This document shows positions 9,440 to 17,656 of a stretch of 64,000 nt of DNA, piece after piece. This DNA comes from Agarilytica sp045430345 (GTDB lineage: Bacteria > Pseudomonadota > Gammaproteobacteria > Pseudomonadales > Cellvibrionaceae), in contig JAILXT010000006.1 of the NCBI GenBank assembly GCA_045430345.1, positions 124,001-188,000 of the forward strand. The letters are read 5' to 3'. Made by a program: the position numbers and the translations under genes. Within the stretch, counting starts at the first letter, position 1. Every line of letters begins with the position of its first letter. Under the pieces are notes generated by a model, which did no database searches, was not told where the DNA came from, and worked only from the letters and a program-made list of their open reading frames with translations.

Positions 9440-10249
9440 CTAATTTACCACCTCCTCATAGGAAGTACCGATCAATGCTGCCGGGATAAATATCACCCCC
9501 TCAGGCTTAGGCGAACGATGATTTGTCGCAAAAGCTCCTGATTTCATGCCAGGCAAAAGAAAGAACACCCATTGCCTATACGCTCGCGGCTGTGTACTCA
9601 AAACCACATCAGTCACCGTAGCAACCTCTTTCTCTGTAGGTAATCGCCCCCCTATCAACTCGATCTCGACTTTCAAATTAAGCTTATCCAAAAACCGATT
9701 GTATTTACTTTCCCTAATCCTAAACCTTACATCCTTCCCATCTATGTTCACCAAACCTTGACCTTCCCCGGACGAGCTAGCGGCTTGGTATTTTTCTTTT
9801 TCAAACTCAATCCTTTTGCTCGCTATTTCTCTCTCTCTCGGATCAACACACACAAAAGGAAATCCATTAGCCGCCACACCAGGATCAAGAATGTGACTTA
9901 AATACCCTTTCTCTGTTATTTCAACCGACACATCACCACCTGACGAAGAAAATACATAGGTTTTTAGATCGGAGCGCGGCCCAACCTCAGAGATAGCAAG
10001 GAAGCTCCTCCCAATATCTATAACCCCACCTCTCTCAAACACCTCAGATATCGCATATTCACCCTGATGAATCTCCTCAAGCCGAATAGAATACCCAGGA
10101 CGTTCGGGTTTTGAGCACACGAAAAGCCGGTTTACGACAGAAGCTCCAGGCTCACTTTTTTCGCTTATATCATCCTCAACCCCAGAGATGATGAATAGCG
10201 GCACTGAAAGAACCGCGAGAAACACATAAAATTTTTCTTTAACTGACAT
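9440..10249 (-). CDS. Hypothetical exported or membrane-anchored protein
   Basis: I do not recognise this 269-residue protein. It begins with a short basic segment and one hydrophobic helix (about residues 7-23) without a lipobox, so it is either secreted or anchored by its N-terminus. Two cysteines (near residues 45 and 133) could form a disulfide. The rest is predicted mixed strand/helix with an acidic middle. Its start is 87 nt from the XRE gene, which faces the other way, so the two share the operator region at 10292-10336. A role in the island is possible by position only. Confidence 0.6.
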   Translation of the reverse strand: MSVKEKFYVFLAVLSVPLFIISGVEDDISEKSEPGASVVNRLFVCSKPERPGYSIRLEEIHQGEYAISEVFERGGVIDIGRSFLAISEVGPRSDLKTYVFSSSGGDVSVEITEKGYLSHILDPGVAANGFPFVCVDPREREIASKRIEFEKEKYQAASSSGEGQGLVNIDGKDVRFRIRESKYNRFLDKLNLKVEIELIGGRLPTEKEVATVTDVVLSTQPRAYRQWVFFLLPGMKSGAFATNHRSPKPEGVIFIPAALIGTSYEEVVN

Positions 10250-10291
10250 CTAATTAACACTCCAATTATCGTTTCCCTCTACCAAAATCTA

Positions 10292-10336
10292 GTCCCCAAT
10301 TTGGGGACACGGACATTTGTACCTAATATCGGGACA
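10292..10336. promoter_or_regulatory. Two operator-like inverted repeats in front of the XRE gene
   Basis: The first site (10292-10308) is a perfect palindrome: GTCCCCAA, one T, TTGGGGAC. The second (10318-10336) has the related half-sites TGTACC and GGGACA separated by 7 nt and directly abuts the ATG at 10337. The two share a GTCCC/GGGAC core. Position and symmetry fit autoregulation by the XRE protein, and also control of the divergent gene at 9440-10249. Confidence 0.6.
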
Positions 10337-10573
10337 ATGATCAAGTCCCTTCACACTGCAGAGCACATCCGGCTTATATCATGGCTAAAACTCAATAGAG
10401 AAAGCCAAGGGCTCACTATGCGTGAACTAGCCGCTCTCTTAGACACGACGCACTCTTTCGTGGGCAAAGTTGAACAAGGTGAAAGACGGTTAGATGTCAT
10501 CGAATTTATAAAATACTGCGATGCGTTAAATCTTTCTCCAGAAGAAGGTTTATCCACGATAAAAAAATCATAA
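10337..10573 (+). CDS. XRE-family helix-turn-helix regulator
   Basis: This is a small DNA-binding protein of 78 residues consisting of one Cro/C1-type domain. The segment LTMRELAALLDTTHSFVGKVE (about residues 26-46) holds the two helices of the HTH, followed by the GERRLDVIEF segment typical of the family. I use the ATG at 10337; an upstream TTG frame would run through the first operator palindrome. The gene lies 163 nt before the AHH nuclease gene in the same direction and is probably the repressor of the island's nuclease/SIR2 pair and of itself. Confidence 0.85.
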   Translation: MIKSLHTAEHIRLISWLKLNRESQGLTMRELAALLDTTHSFVGKVEQGERRLDVIEFIKYCDALNLSPEEGLSTIKKS

Positions 10574-10736
10574 TTTCAACGACTCCGCACACTGCAACGA
10601 CGAATAATGGTTTTTCACGCCATATTTTTCCACAAAGACCCCATGCTATATTTGCTTTCGCATGACAGCATGTACAATCACTTCATAGATAATTTCCTTC
10701 CAAAACATTCTCCCTATCATTAAAGAGGCTCGAAAA

Positions 10737-11417
10737 TTGGATTTTCAACAAGGAATGGCAATTAAGCCCAGATATGATGAAAAGAGCCCTCTTGATAGAG
10801 CTATCGAGGGATATAGCCAAAAGGCAGAGCAGTACTATAAAGACCTAAACTCGTCCGAACACTCTCTTCCTGATAGCAGGAAGAAGCGAAAGAAAGCTCT
10901 CGAAGACGCTAAAAAGTTCTTAGGCCATGAACGTAGGTTTACTGAAATCATGTCAACAATTCAGCCTGACCTGGACCGTTACAGCGCGCTTGGGCGGGAT
11001 GCAACCCCAGGCTCCGGGTCTGAGATTGCAGACAATCAGCGCCTCCAGGCAACCGTGGAACATCACCCCACAGACACTCTCGAACGCTTCATGCGGGCTG
11101 CGCCCATCCCGAAACCAAGCTCAGTGCATACGGCGCATCATATCGCTCCAGGCAAAGGAAAAACAAAAAGCGCAAATCTAGCCAGAATTAACATCCATAG
11201 CTTTGGAATACGCGTCAATGATCCTGATAACGGCGTGTGGCTTCCACGATTCAAAGAACATACGCCACTGCCAAAATCCAAAGGCCACCTGCAATACCAC
11301 ACTGAAGGCTGTGAGGATTGGGTTCTAAGAAAAATCAGCACAAAACTCAATGAACTTTTTATAATTATCGATAAAAACAATTCTACTCTAAAACAGCATA
11401 TGGACGCCAAGCTATGA
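10737..11417 (+). CDS. AHH-family nuclease (HNH/EndoVII superfamily)
   Basis: The protein carries the Ala-His-His motif of the AHH nuclease family at residues 133-135, then the NGVWLP motif at 165-170 and a C-terminal His-containing segment (GHLQYH, 183-188), which together form the family's metal-binding core. The N-terminal 120 residues are a charged helical region with a Lys/Arg-rich stretch (48-62) and no delivery domain. The start is TTG at 10737 with AGAGG 8 nt upstream; an ATG six codons later is possible. The stop overlaps the next start by 4 nt (ATGA), so the nuclease and the SIR2 protein are translated together. DNA or RNA cleavage is expected; the target is unknown. Confidence 0.8.
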   Translation: MDFQQGMAIKPRYDEKSPLDRAIEGYSQKAEQYYKDLNSSEHSLPDSRKKRKKALEDAKKFLGHERRFTEIMSTIQPDLDRYSALGRDATPGSGSEIADNQRLQATVEHHPTDTLERFMRAAPIPKPSSVHTAHHIAPGKGKTKSANLARINIHSFGIRVNDPDNGVWLPRFKEHTPLPKSKGHLQYHTEGCEDWVLRKISTKLNELFIIIDKNNSTLKQHMDAKL

Positions 11418-14029
11418 AAGCATGTGAACTTTTAGATAAAGGTAATGAACTTCACCACAAAGTGCGATCTGTCTCTGACCTAATACGTCACGTTAAAACC
11501 AGAGAAGCAGAAAGTAAATCACCTAATTACAACCTTTTTTTTGGCGCCGGCTGCTCCGTATCTTCTGGCATTAGACCCGCAGGGCAATTGATTGACGAGT
11601 GGCTCAAAGAACTCTACGAAAGATTCCAGCTAACAACTCCAGACTCTATCGAGCAAGCGAAAGAATATTTTCAAATACATCACTCAAACTGGTATAACAA
11701 AGAAAACCCCTACTCATCTCTATTCGAAAAAACATATGAGTTTGCTACGCAAAGACGACGATTCGTCGAAACTGAAGTAGATAAAGCTCTTCCTGCTATT
11801 GGCTACGCATACCTAACAGCCTTGGTTGAGGAAAAGTTCTTCGGCAGTATATTTACAACCAATTTTGACGACCTGATAAATGAGGCATTTTATCAGTTTT
11901 CAAATGAAAGACCCCTAGTATGCGCACATGACTCATCAATAAAATCTATATCAATCACATCAAAACGCCCAAAAATAATAAAACTCCATGGAGACTACCT
12001 ATTTAATGACATAAAGAGCACGCTGAGAGAAACTGAATCGCTTGAACAGAACACAAAAGAAAAACTCATAGATTTTTGCAAAGAATTTGGTCTTATAATA
12101 GTTGGCTACTCGGGAAATGATAGATCAATAATGGATGTGTTAGACTTTTTAACAAAGCAAGAAAATTTCCTACAAAACGGGCTATATTGGTGTTTGAGAG
12201 GACAAGACGAGGTCAACCATTCACTACAAAACCTACTGTGGAAGGAAAAAGTCTATCCAGTGATAATAGACGGGTTTGATGAGCTATTTGCCGAAATTCA
12301 CGCAAAGAGCATGAGGAAAGGACTAGATTTTGAAGCTAGTCTAAAAAACTCTAAGCTCCAACAAATAAAAAACAACATACTTAGTAAAAACGATTATCTT
12401 AATAAGAATAAATATATTCGAGACGACGTAAACCGAATAAAAGAAACAAATGACAAACAAGAGATATCAGATTTCCTTAACTCTCTGAATATCAACGGAG
12501 AATCCGAAGATCTTTCCTTAACTGAGTTCAGAAATCTTCTGGAAATAGAGGACCTTTCAAAAAAACTAGAGCATGAAAAAGCCTATAGATTAGCTGAAAA
12601 CTTTTATCATAACACCACGAACAACCGAGACAAAGCTAGATACATATCGAAGCTTATTTCGATATCTAACGACATGAGAAATTCCAGATCCTGCATCACT
12701 TGGTGCGACAAACTTATGGAAATTGACCCAAACAACATCTCTTATATAATCAAAAAATCTCGACATATCAAAGACCTATCTTCAAGGTATTCATTTTTAT
12801 CTTCAAAATCCAAACAATATGAGTGGAAATACAAGCTACATAATCACTCGGCATTATCTGGCTACAACCTAATCAAAAATGACCCAACCACCTCAGAGGT
12901 GGATATCACTCACCTAATATCAAAAACAGAGAAAAGTTTACAATTAAACCCATCCTTATCAAATCAAGCATGGCACATTAAAGTTGACTTACTCCTTCAC
13001 TCAAAAAAACTAGAGCTAAAGAAGGGCGAAGACATAAAAAAACAAATTGAAGACCACATAACGGAAGCAAAAAAAATAAGTAGCAAGAACCTCAATACTC
13101 TAGATATTGAAACAAAGGTATGTGCAGGAAAATATGAATTTGAGGAATCAAGAAACCTAATAAACACTCTATACGCCATCCATGAGGAAGTAGATACTTC
13201 CGAAAAATCTCAGATAAACGGATTTATCAACCTTCTTGTTGACCACTTAAATGAGTTTGACAAACCAACGCCATCACTTTCCATTGCTGAAAAATTTTAT
13301 GAAACCCACTTACAAGATAAAGAAATAAAACATAACTCTGAAATCCTACTTGGGAAGGCATCTTTTTACATCGCCAGGAAAAACAACATATCCAAAGCAC
13401 AATCATACTTTCTATCTGCGCTGGAATGCGTAGATATAATAGTAAATTTTGAGAAAGCCATTTCACTCAATAGCTACCTCAACAACGAGTACAATGACAA
13501 ACTAGTTTCTATATTGAAAGAAAATAAGCACAAAATCATCGACAAATATTATTACTATTACATGCACAACTTGTTAAAAAAGGCCAAGGAGAATCACACG
13601 CAAGCTATCGAATACTTAGAAAAATCCTATGTCTCGGGGCTTGCAATGGCCGAATATTATTCAAGCCTATCTTATACTCTTGTTCTATCTGAAAAATATC
13701 AAGAGCTCATTGATATAGGGAAAACACACAAAGAAAAAATTATTGCTATTAATAACAATACTTTCAATATAAATTTTCAGTACGCAGCAAAAATGTTAAG
13801 CAACGAACAATACGATCCCATCCAGCTTAGGAACATCACCGCGAAATCAAAGGATCCAGGCGCACGACTTGCGGCTTTCGCTCTACTAGACCAAGAAATT
13901 GATGTTAAGAGAATCCTGTCAGAACAAATAAACATATCGTATCACAACTACTACCTGTACAAAGAATGGCCAATCATCCGTAGTGATATGCTTGATGAGG
14001 CCCTAAAGGCAGAGGGGGTAGCAGCCTAG
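11414..14029 (+). CDS. SIR2-like NADase with C-terminal TPR-like solenoid
   Basis: The first 300 residues are a SIR2-like fold: GAGCSVSSGI at 44-53 (nucleotide loop), TTNFDDL at 148-154 with the conserved Asn150, LHGDY at 191-195 with the likely catalytic His192, and GYSGND at 231-236. The remaining 550 residues are helical, charged and TPR-like, fitting a sensor or scaffold solenoid. In known anti-phage systems such proteins deplete NAD+ after sensing infection. The 871-residue gene is clearly more AT-rich than its neighbours. It is coupled to the AHH nuclease gene by a 4-nt overlap. I read the pair as a candidate abortive-infection system; which phage trigger it senses cannot be seen. Confidence 0.87.
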   Translation: MKACELLDKGNELHHKVRSVSDLIRHVKTREAESKSPNYNLFFGAGCSVSSGIRPAGQLIDEWLKELYERFQLTTPDSIEQAKEYFQIHHSNWYNKENPYSSLFEKTYEFATQRRRFVETEVDKALPAIGYAYLTALVEEKFFGSIFTTNFDDLINEAFYQFSNERPLVCAHDSSIKSISITSKRPKIIKLHGDYLFNDIKSTLRETESLEQNTKEKLIDFCKEFGLIIVGYSGNDRSIMDVLDFLTKQENFLQNGLYWCLRGQDEVNHSLQNLLWKEKVYPVIIDGFDELFAEIHAKSMRKGLDFEASLKNSKLQQIKNNILSKNDYLNKNKYIRDDVNRIKETNDKQEISDFLNSLNINGESEDLSLTEFRNLLEIEDLSKKLEHEKAYRLAENFYHNTTNNRDKARYISKLISISNDMRNSRSCITWCDKLMEIDPNNISYIIKKSRHIKDLSSRYSFLSSKSKQYEWKYKLHNHSALSGYNLIKNDPTTSEVDITHLISKTEKSLQLNPSLSNQAWHIKVDLLLHSKKLELKKGEDIKKQIEDHITEAKKISSKNLNTLDIETKVCAGKYEFEESRNLINTLYAIHEEVDTSEKSQINGFINLLVDHLNEFDKPTPSLSIAEKFYETHLQDKEIKHNSEILLGKASFYIARKNNISKAQSYFLSALECVDIIVNFEKAISLNSYLNNEYNDKLVSILKENKHKIIDKYYYYYMHNLLKKAKENHTQAIEYLEKSYVSGLAMAEYYSSLSYTLVLSEKYQELIDIGKTHKEKIIAINNNTFNINFQYAAKMLSNEQYDPIQLRNITAKSKDPGARLAAFALLDQEIDVKRILSEQINISYHNYYLYKEWPIIRSDMLDEALKAEGVAA

Positions 14030-14509
14030 AGCAGCTATTTTAGGGGCAAACTCTAGATTCGAATAACTGAGAACCACAAATTGCAACACCCAAAGCAACA
14101 CATGGAAAATGAAAGATTAAACATATGTTAAATATCAAGGAGTTACTAGCTCAACTCAACTCCCCCCGCCTCCACCAAATTAAAAAGCCCAGCCTAAAAC
14201 AGGCTGGGCTTTTTAATTTGGAAGAAGCAAGGATTCAACCTGCACAGTCTGGGGTTGAACGCCATGGATGGCGTGAATACAGAAAATGCAGGAGCAATTT
14301 TCGTGCAACTCCCGAATAACACGCCTCACACCCTCAAAATTTTACCAGTCCAACCAGCTCAGTACTCTACCCAAATTAGTGATTAAAGCCTTAATTGAAA
14401 GCCTCTCCTGCGATAACAAAAAAACCAGACAGTTAATATAGGATTAAATAAATACGTCCCCGTTACTTGCGTCCTTACTCGTAATAGGCCTAAGAAACTC
14501 TAAGGTTAA
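14030..14509. other. Intergenic region between the two AHH modules
   Basis: This stretch contains the long hairpin at 14175-14221 and a short second hairpin CGCCAT-GG-ATGGCG at 14260-14273. It separates the convergent SIR2 gene and the Imm11 gene. A 64-codon plus-strand frame across the long hairpin is not supported as a gene. Confidence 0.6.
14175..14221. terminator. Strong bidirectional terminator-like hairpin
   Basis: The arms (14175-14195 and 14201-14221) are perfect 21-bp reverse complements around an AAAAC loop. A GC core (GCCCAGCCT/AGGCTGGGC) is flanked by A-tracts on one side and T-tracts on the other, so it can stop transcription from both sides. It lies between convergent genes. 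A near copy is at 15925-15974. Confidence 0.85.
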
Positions 14510-15100
14510 TCACTTTGGAGAGTTAGTCATATCGTCACTAAACACAAGTCCACTCAAATCAGCAGATTCAACAATGTCTTTGAATAACTCAGTGCAGTAA
14601 ATATTGTAAAGATAATTGTTATATTCCGTTTTGAACAAATACAAGCTTTTGACTTGCTCAGACTTAAATGTGATTTTCACAATATCAACAAGGCCAACCG
14701 GGTCGATAGTCCGCTCACTACATTTCAAATCAACTGCGCCGATACTTGTTCGCTTGGTTACATGAAAGAGCCAATAAGCCTTACCCTCACAGCTTAGGGG
14801 TAAAAATTCACCATACGACTCAAGCTCGCTCTTCAGCGCCTCATAAGCCTTTTGATTGAGCACCAACTGGTTATCGTGCCACCACGTTATATCGGGAACC
14901 AGAGAGACTGAGTTATCGTCACTATCATCTTGAAACGAGATTTCGAGCGGCTGCCAAAATTCAGACCAATTCAAATTCTCATCCTGAGTAGCATCAGGGG
15001 ATATAAGGAATGGGTCACCGAGCTTCGCCCCAATCTCATGCGGAGAGATATACACATTCATGTAATTCGCTCGATCGGATCGCAGCTTATAAACTTTCAC
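14510..15100 (-). CDS. Imm11 (DUF1629)-like immunity protein
   Basis: This 196-residue cytoplasmic protein has the layout of the Imm11/DUF1629 immunity family: a central LVLNQKAYEAL helix, a GEFLPL strand, a region with Ala-Val-Asp-Leu and an isolated Ser before an acidic turn, an LFKTEYN segment, and a C-terminal Leu-x-Gly-Leu-x-Phe motif (near residues 181-186). It starts with GTG, which overlaps the stop of the AHH toxin gene by 4 nt (GTGA). The neighbour being an AHH nuclease supports its role as the cognate inhibitor. No signal peptide is visible, as expected for protection against an intracellular nuclease. Confidence 0.8.
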   Translation of the reverse strand: MKVYKLRSDRANYMNVYISPHEIGAKLGDPFLISPDATQDENLNWSEFWQPLEISFQDDSDDNSVSLVPDITWWHDNQLVLNQKAYEALKSELESYGEFLPLSCEGKAYWLFHVTKRTSIGAVDLKCSERTIDPVGLVDIVKITFKSEQVKSLYLFKTEYNNYLYNIYCTELFKDIVESADLSGLVFSDDMTNSPK

Positions 15101-15696
15101 GCTGTTTTTACCCCCTTTGGCAACATCACATATTCTGGAAAGCTGCCAGTATAAAGATCTTTTGCGATAAGTTTTAAGTTTGTTCTGAAGAGCCCCTCAC
15201 TTCGTCGAACAGGTGTTAACTTAGAAGATATCCAGGAATAGTAATTAAACCTATGAATGCGGCTATGGGGCGGCGCACTGGGCATCGCGGGATGAGGCGT
15301 GGCAGCACTACTCTCAGGGAGCCAACACCCATTATCCACATCATCGATACGAACCTTGAGCATCGCCATTGCCAAGCGCAGAGGCGCACAGAGCTTGTGC
15401 TTACCTGCTACGATCGCATGAGCGTGAACGCGAGGAGGGCGAGCGCCAAACTTTTCTACAAGATGTGCAGACAATCGACTAGAGTCATGCTCTTCCGATT
15501 CCAGCGCTTGAAGTGACATGCCTGATGCTTGCGTCCGATAACGAGAGATTCCTGACTCTACACTTGCCGCTACAGCAACTTTATTCAAATCACTCTGCGA
15601 TAGCTCACCGTCAATCGTCTTTAGAACATTATCAATCGTACGATCTACAGCATCCTTCTCATAAAACTTGGTCGTTTCAATATTCTTACTGTACAA
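15097..15696 (-). CDS. AHH-like nuclease toxin (variant motif AHA)
   Basis: The 199-residue protein aligns by eye with the AHH nuclease at 10737-11417: HAHAIVAGK (91-99) against TAHHIAPGK, DNGCWLP (121-127) against DNGVWLP, and a later PHSRIHRFNYYSWI-type segment (143-156) with two histidines. At the AHH position it reads Ala-His-Ala, so the second histidine is missing; this could be a subfamily variant or loss of activity. The start is TTG with AAGGGG about 8 nt upstream; the first internal ATG is at codon 60. No delivery or secretion domain is present. It is coupled to the Imm11 gene. Confidence 0.75.
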   Translation of the reverse strand: MYSKNIETTKFYEKDAVDRTIDNVLKTIDGELSQSDLNKVAVAASVESGISRYRTQASGMSLQALESEEHDSSRLSAHLVEKFGARPPRVHAHAIVAGKHKLCAPLRLAMAMLKVRIDDVDNGCWLPESSAATPHPAMPSAPPHSRIHRFNYYSWISSKLTPVRRSEGLFRTNLKLIAKDLYTGSFPEYVMLPKGVKTA

Positions 15697-16099
15697 AATT
15701 CAACCCCTTATCCAATTATGTATTTTTCTGGGATGCTACCAGTCGAAAACCTCAAGCTCTTAGACACAACACTCAATTTAGGTGCCCGATTAAAAACTTC
15801 ATAATTCTCTTATGCAACTAGTAATACCCTGAACATAACTGCTAGCTGGGCGAGCTTATAAAAACAATAAACATTTATTCCTTTATTATCAGCAAGTTGC
15901 GAGGACTATTCAGTAGCCCCCTCCCCAAACAAAAAAGCCCAGACTTAACAATAAGCTTGGGCTTTTTTGTTTGGAAGAACTTATGGAACTGCCTGTACTC
16001 ACACAGAACTTATACCTATTTAATAGAATAAAAGCAGAGAGCGGGGATGTAATTTTCCCTGTATTCTCGACCTAAAACTGTATAGGCGCTTTCTAAAAA
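15697..16099. other. Upstream region of the AHH-Imm11 module
   Basis: These about 400 bases include the promoter side of the toxin gene (leftward) and the hairpin at 15925-15974. Beyond the hairpin, towards the cytochrome P460 gene, I see no gene or RNA. The region is AT-rich. Confidence 0.5.
15925..15974. terminator. Terminator-like hairpin, near copy of the one at 14175
   Basis: The arms are 15925-15947 and 15952-15974 with an ACAA loop; 21 of 23 pairs match. The outer part (CCAAACAAAAAAGCCCA) closely resembles the 14175-14221 hairpin and both are followed by AAGAA. It lies between the AHH toxin promoter and the end of the cytochrome P460 gene, where it can terminate the P460 transcript if read leftward. 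Confidence 0.75.
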
Positions 16100-16603
16100 T
16101 CACTTAATCTCTGGAAACGTCGCCGGGTCTGTATATACCCAATCACGCTCTTTCACCGGAGCATGGCATGATGTGCATACTTGCGTACCTCCATCAAACG
16201 GTTGTTGGTCATCACCAACCCAGCGGGCCCAGCCCCACCCGTATGTTTTCGCGTATTTGACAGCATCCTTAAACATAAACTCGGCATGAACAAATTCTTT
16301 TGGCCCTAGCGCTGGTGACCAATGCTCTAACGGTGTTTCTTTCCAGACCACCTTGCAGAGTATGCTTCCATCTGGCCATGGATTTGTTTGGCCTGAACGA
16401 GCGGCTTTTACCGCGATCTCATTACCCAATATCGCTCTAACCGTCTTGTTATCTGTTCGATATGAAACCGCTATTGATGACCATTCCTGCCACCCATGCG
16501 GGTAAGGTAACCCGTGGGAATCTGCAGGTGATTTTTCGCTGGAATTTGCAAATGCGGAGACACATGAAACAAATAAAAGTAGTAATAAATATATCGGGCG
16601 CAT
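16100..16603 (-). CDS. Cytochrome P460 family periplasmic heme protein
   Basis: The 167-residue protein has a signal peptide (cleavage after about residue 19, SAFA) and a single c-type heme motif CTSCH at residues 143-147 near the C-terminus, as in cytochrome P460. The fold signature WQEWSSIAVSYRTDN (about 38-52) and the AVKAARSG segment with Lys66, the place of the heme-crosslinking lysine in the family, are present. Family members oxidise hydroxylamine or detoxify NO; which applies here is unknown. It stands alone on the minus strand. Confidence 0.88.
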   Translation of the reverse strand: MRPIYLLLLLFVSCVSAFANSSEKSPADSHGLPYPHGWQEWSSIAVSYRTDNKTVRAILGNEIAVKAARSGQTNPWPDGSILCKVVWKETPLEHWSPALGPKEFVHAEFMFKDAVKYAKTYGWGWARWVGDDQQPFDGGTQVCTSCHAPVKERDWVYTDPATFPEIK

Positions 16604-16863
16604 TCCCCTTCCTCACTTTAGGTCAACGTATTAAAAACACATCAACGAATAAATAATGCCACTTATAAAAATATAGAGAGGCTTCACGATAAGCGTATAG
16701 TAAAGTGATTGGCTAGCTCTATTATCACAAAACTATTACAACCTCGATGTAATACCGTTTAACACTGGCAACTAAAAAGATCACACCGTAAATTTGGAAT
16801 CAGAAAAAATAATCCAAAGAATAGGAACCGCGCCTATGGGTGCTCCTAGCACGAACCATTAAA

Positions 16864-17601
16864 TCAACGCGCCGTATACGCCAAGTACACCGTATTCGCT
16901 GACTCGCCCCCCGTATAGGGGTTAGGGAAATGCACAATATGTGATTCTGAAGAGGCAAATACACTATCCAACAATCGCATAAATACTTCATCAGGAAGAT
17001 CATTTGACCAAAGGCCAAAAACACCCCCCGGATGTAATTTGTCCGACAAAGACTTTAACGCCGAAGGGCTGTAAAAAGATGCGTTATCCGGGTTAAGCCA
17101 ATTACTGGGCGAATGATCGATATCCAACAAAACGGCATGAACTAAACGCTCAGGATCAGAGGAAATGAAGCCACCACTTTCTGACGTGGCAATTGCAAAA
17201 AAGTCGCCATGCGAAAGCGTACAACGCGGATCGCTATTTAACCTTTCACCTAAGGGGACAAGGCCACGCTGATGCCAATCGATGATCGCTTCCATCACGT
17301 CAATAACAACAAGTGATTTAACGGCATCATCTTCCAGTGCCGCTGCAGCCGTATACCCCAAACCCAATCCGCCAACGACAATATCTAACTCACAGTCAAA
17401 GCCAGCTTGTCGCAAACCGGCCAACCCTAGCTTTGACAACTGAAGTTCCGCTTCGAAAAACAAACTGGACATTAAAAATTCTTCGCCAAGCTTTACTTCG
17501 AAAATAATTTTTCCGCCCAATCTAGGCTCCGATCGTCGACGAAGGCTAATATCTCCAATTGGAGATGACTGAAAAGCGAGTTCTTCAAAGATTAAGGACA
17601 T
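16864..17601 (-). CDS. Spermidine synthase-like SAM-binding protein
   Basis: This 245-residue protein has the Rossmann methyltransferase core of the spermidine synthase family: the glycine-rich loop VVGGLGLGYTA (about 74-84), the acidic strand end VVIDVMEAIIDWH (97-109), and LLDIDHSP (153-160) at the catalytic-loop position. The polyamine-synthase N-terminal strands are reduced, so it may be a related methyltransferase rather than a true spermidine synthase. It sits 55 nt downstream of the pseudouridine synthase gene on the same strand, which suggests co-transcription. Confidence 0.75.
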   Translation of the reverse strand: MSLIFEELAFQSSPIGDISLRRRSEPRLGGKIIFEVKLGEEFLMSSLFFEAELQLSKLGLAGLRQAGFDCELDIVVGGLGLGYTAAAALEDDAVKSLVVIDVMEAIIDWHQRGLVPLGERLNSDPRCTLSHGDFFAIATSESGGFISSDPERLVHAVLLDIDHSPSNWLNPDNASFYSPSALKSLSDKLHPGGVFGLWSNDLPDEVFMRLLDSVFASSESHIVHFPNPYTGGESANTVYLAYTAR

Positions 17602-17656
17602 AGCTAATTTCCGTAAAAAATTCCGTTATACATTTCGTGACATCACGAAAAAAGAA

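Noticed and set aside
8779..9489. Four overlapping plus-strand short frames as genes
   Set aside because: They overlap each other and the end of the 9440-10249 gene, and show no domain, signal peptide or consistent ribosome-binding site.
14125..14319. 64-codon plus-strand gene after the SIR2 gene
   Set aside because: The frame runs through the 47-bp terminator hairpin and its composition follows the hairpin, not a protein.
15097..15696. AHH-Imm11 toxin as a pseudogene
   Set aside because: The frame is intact, coupled to the immunity gene and keeps all other core residues; only one His is changed.
14175..15974. Hairpins as integron attC sites
   Set aside because: The core-site consensus (GTTRRRY and its complement) and the asymmetric R/L box order are missing, the stems are perfect with A/T flanks as in terminators, and no integrase is in the window.
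9440..16000. Island as a prophage or conjugative element
   Set aside because: No integrase, structural, relaxase or transposase gene and no attachment repeats were seen.
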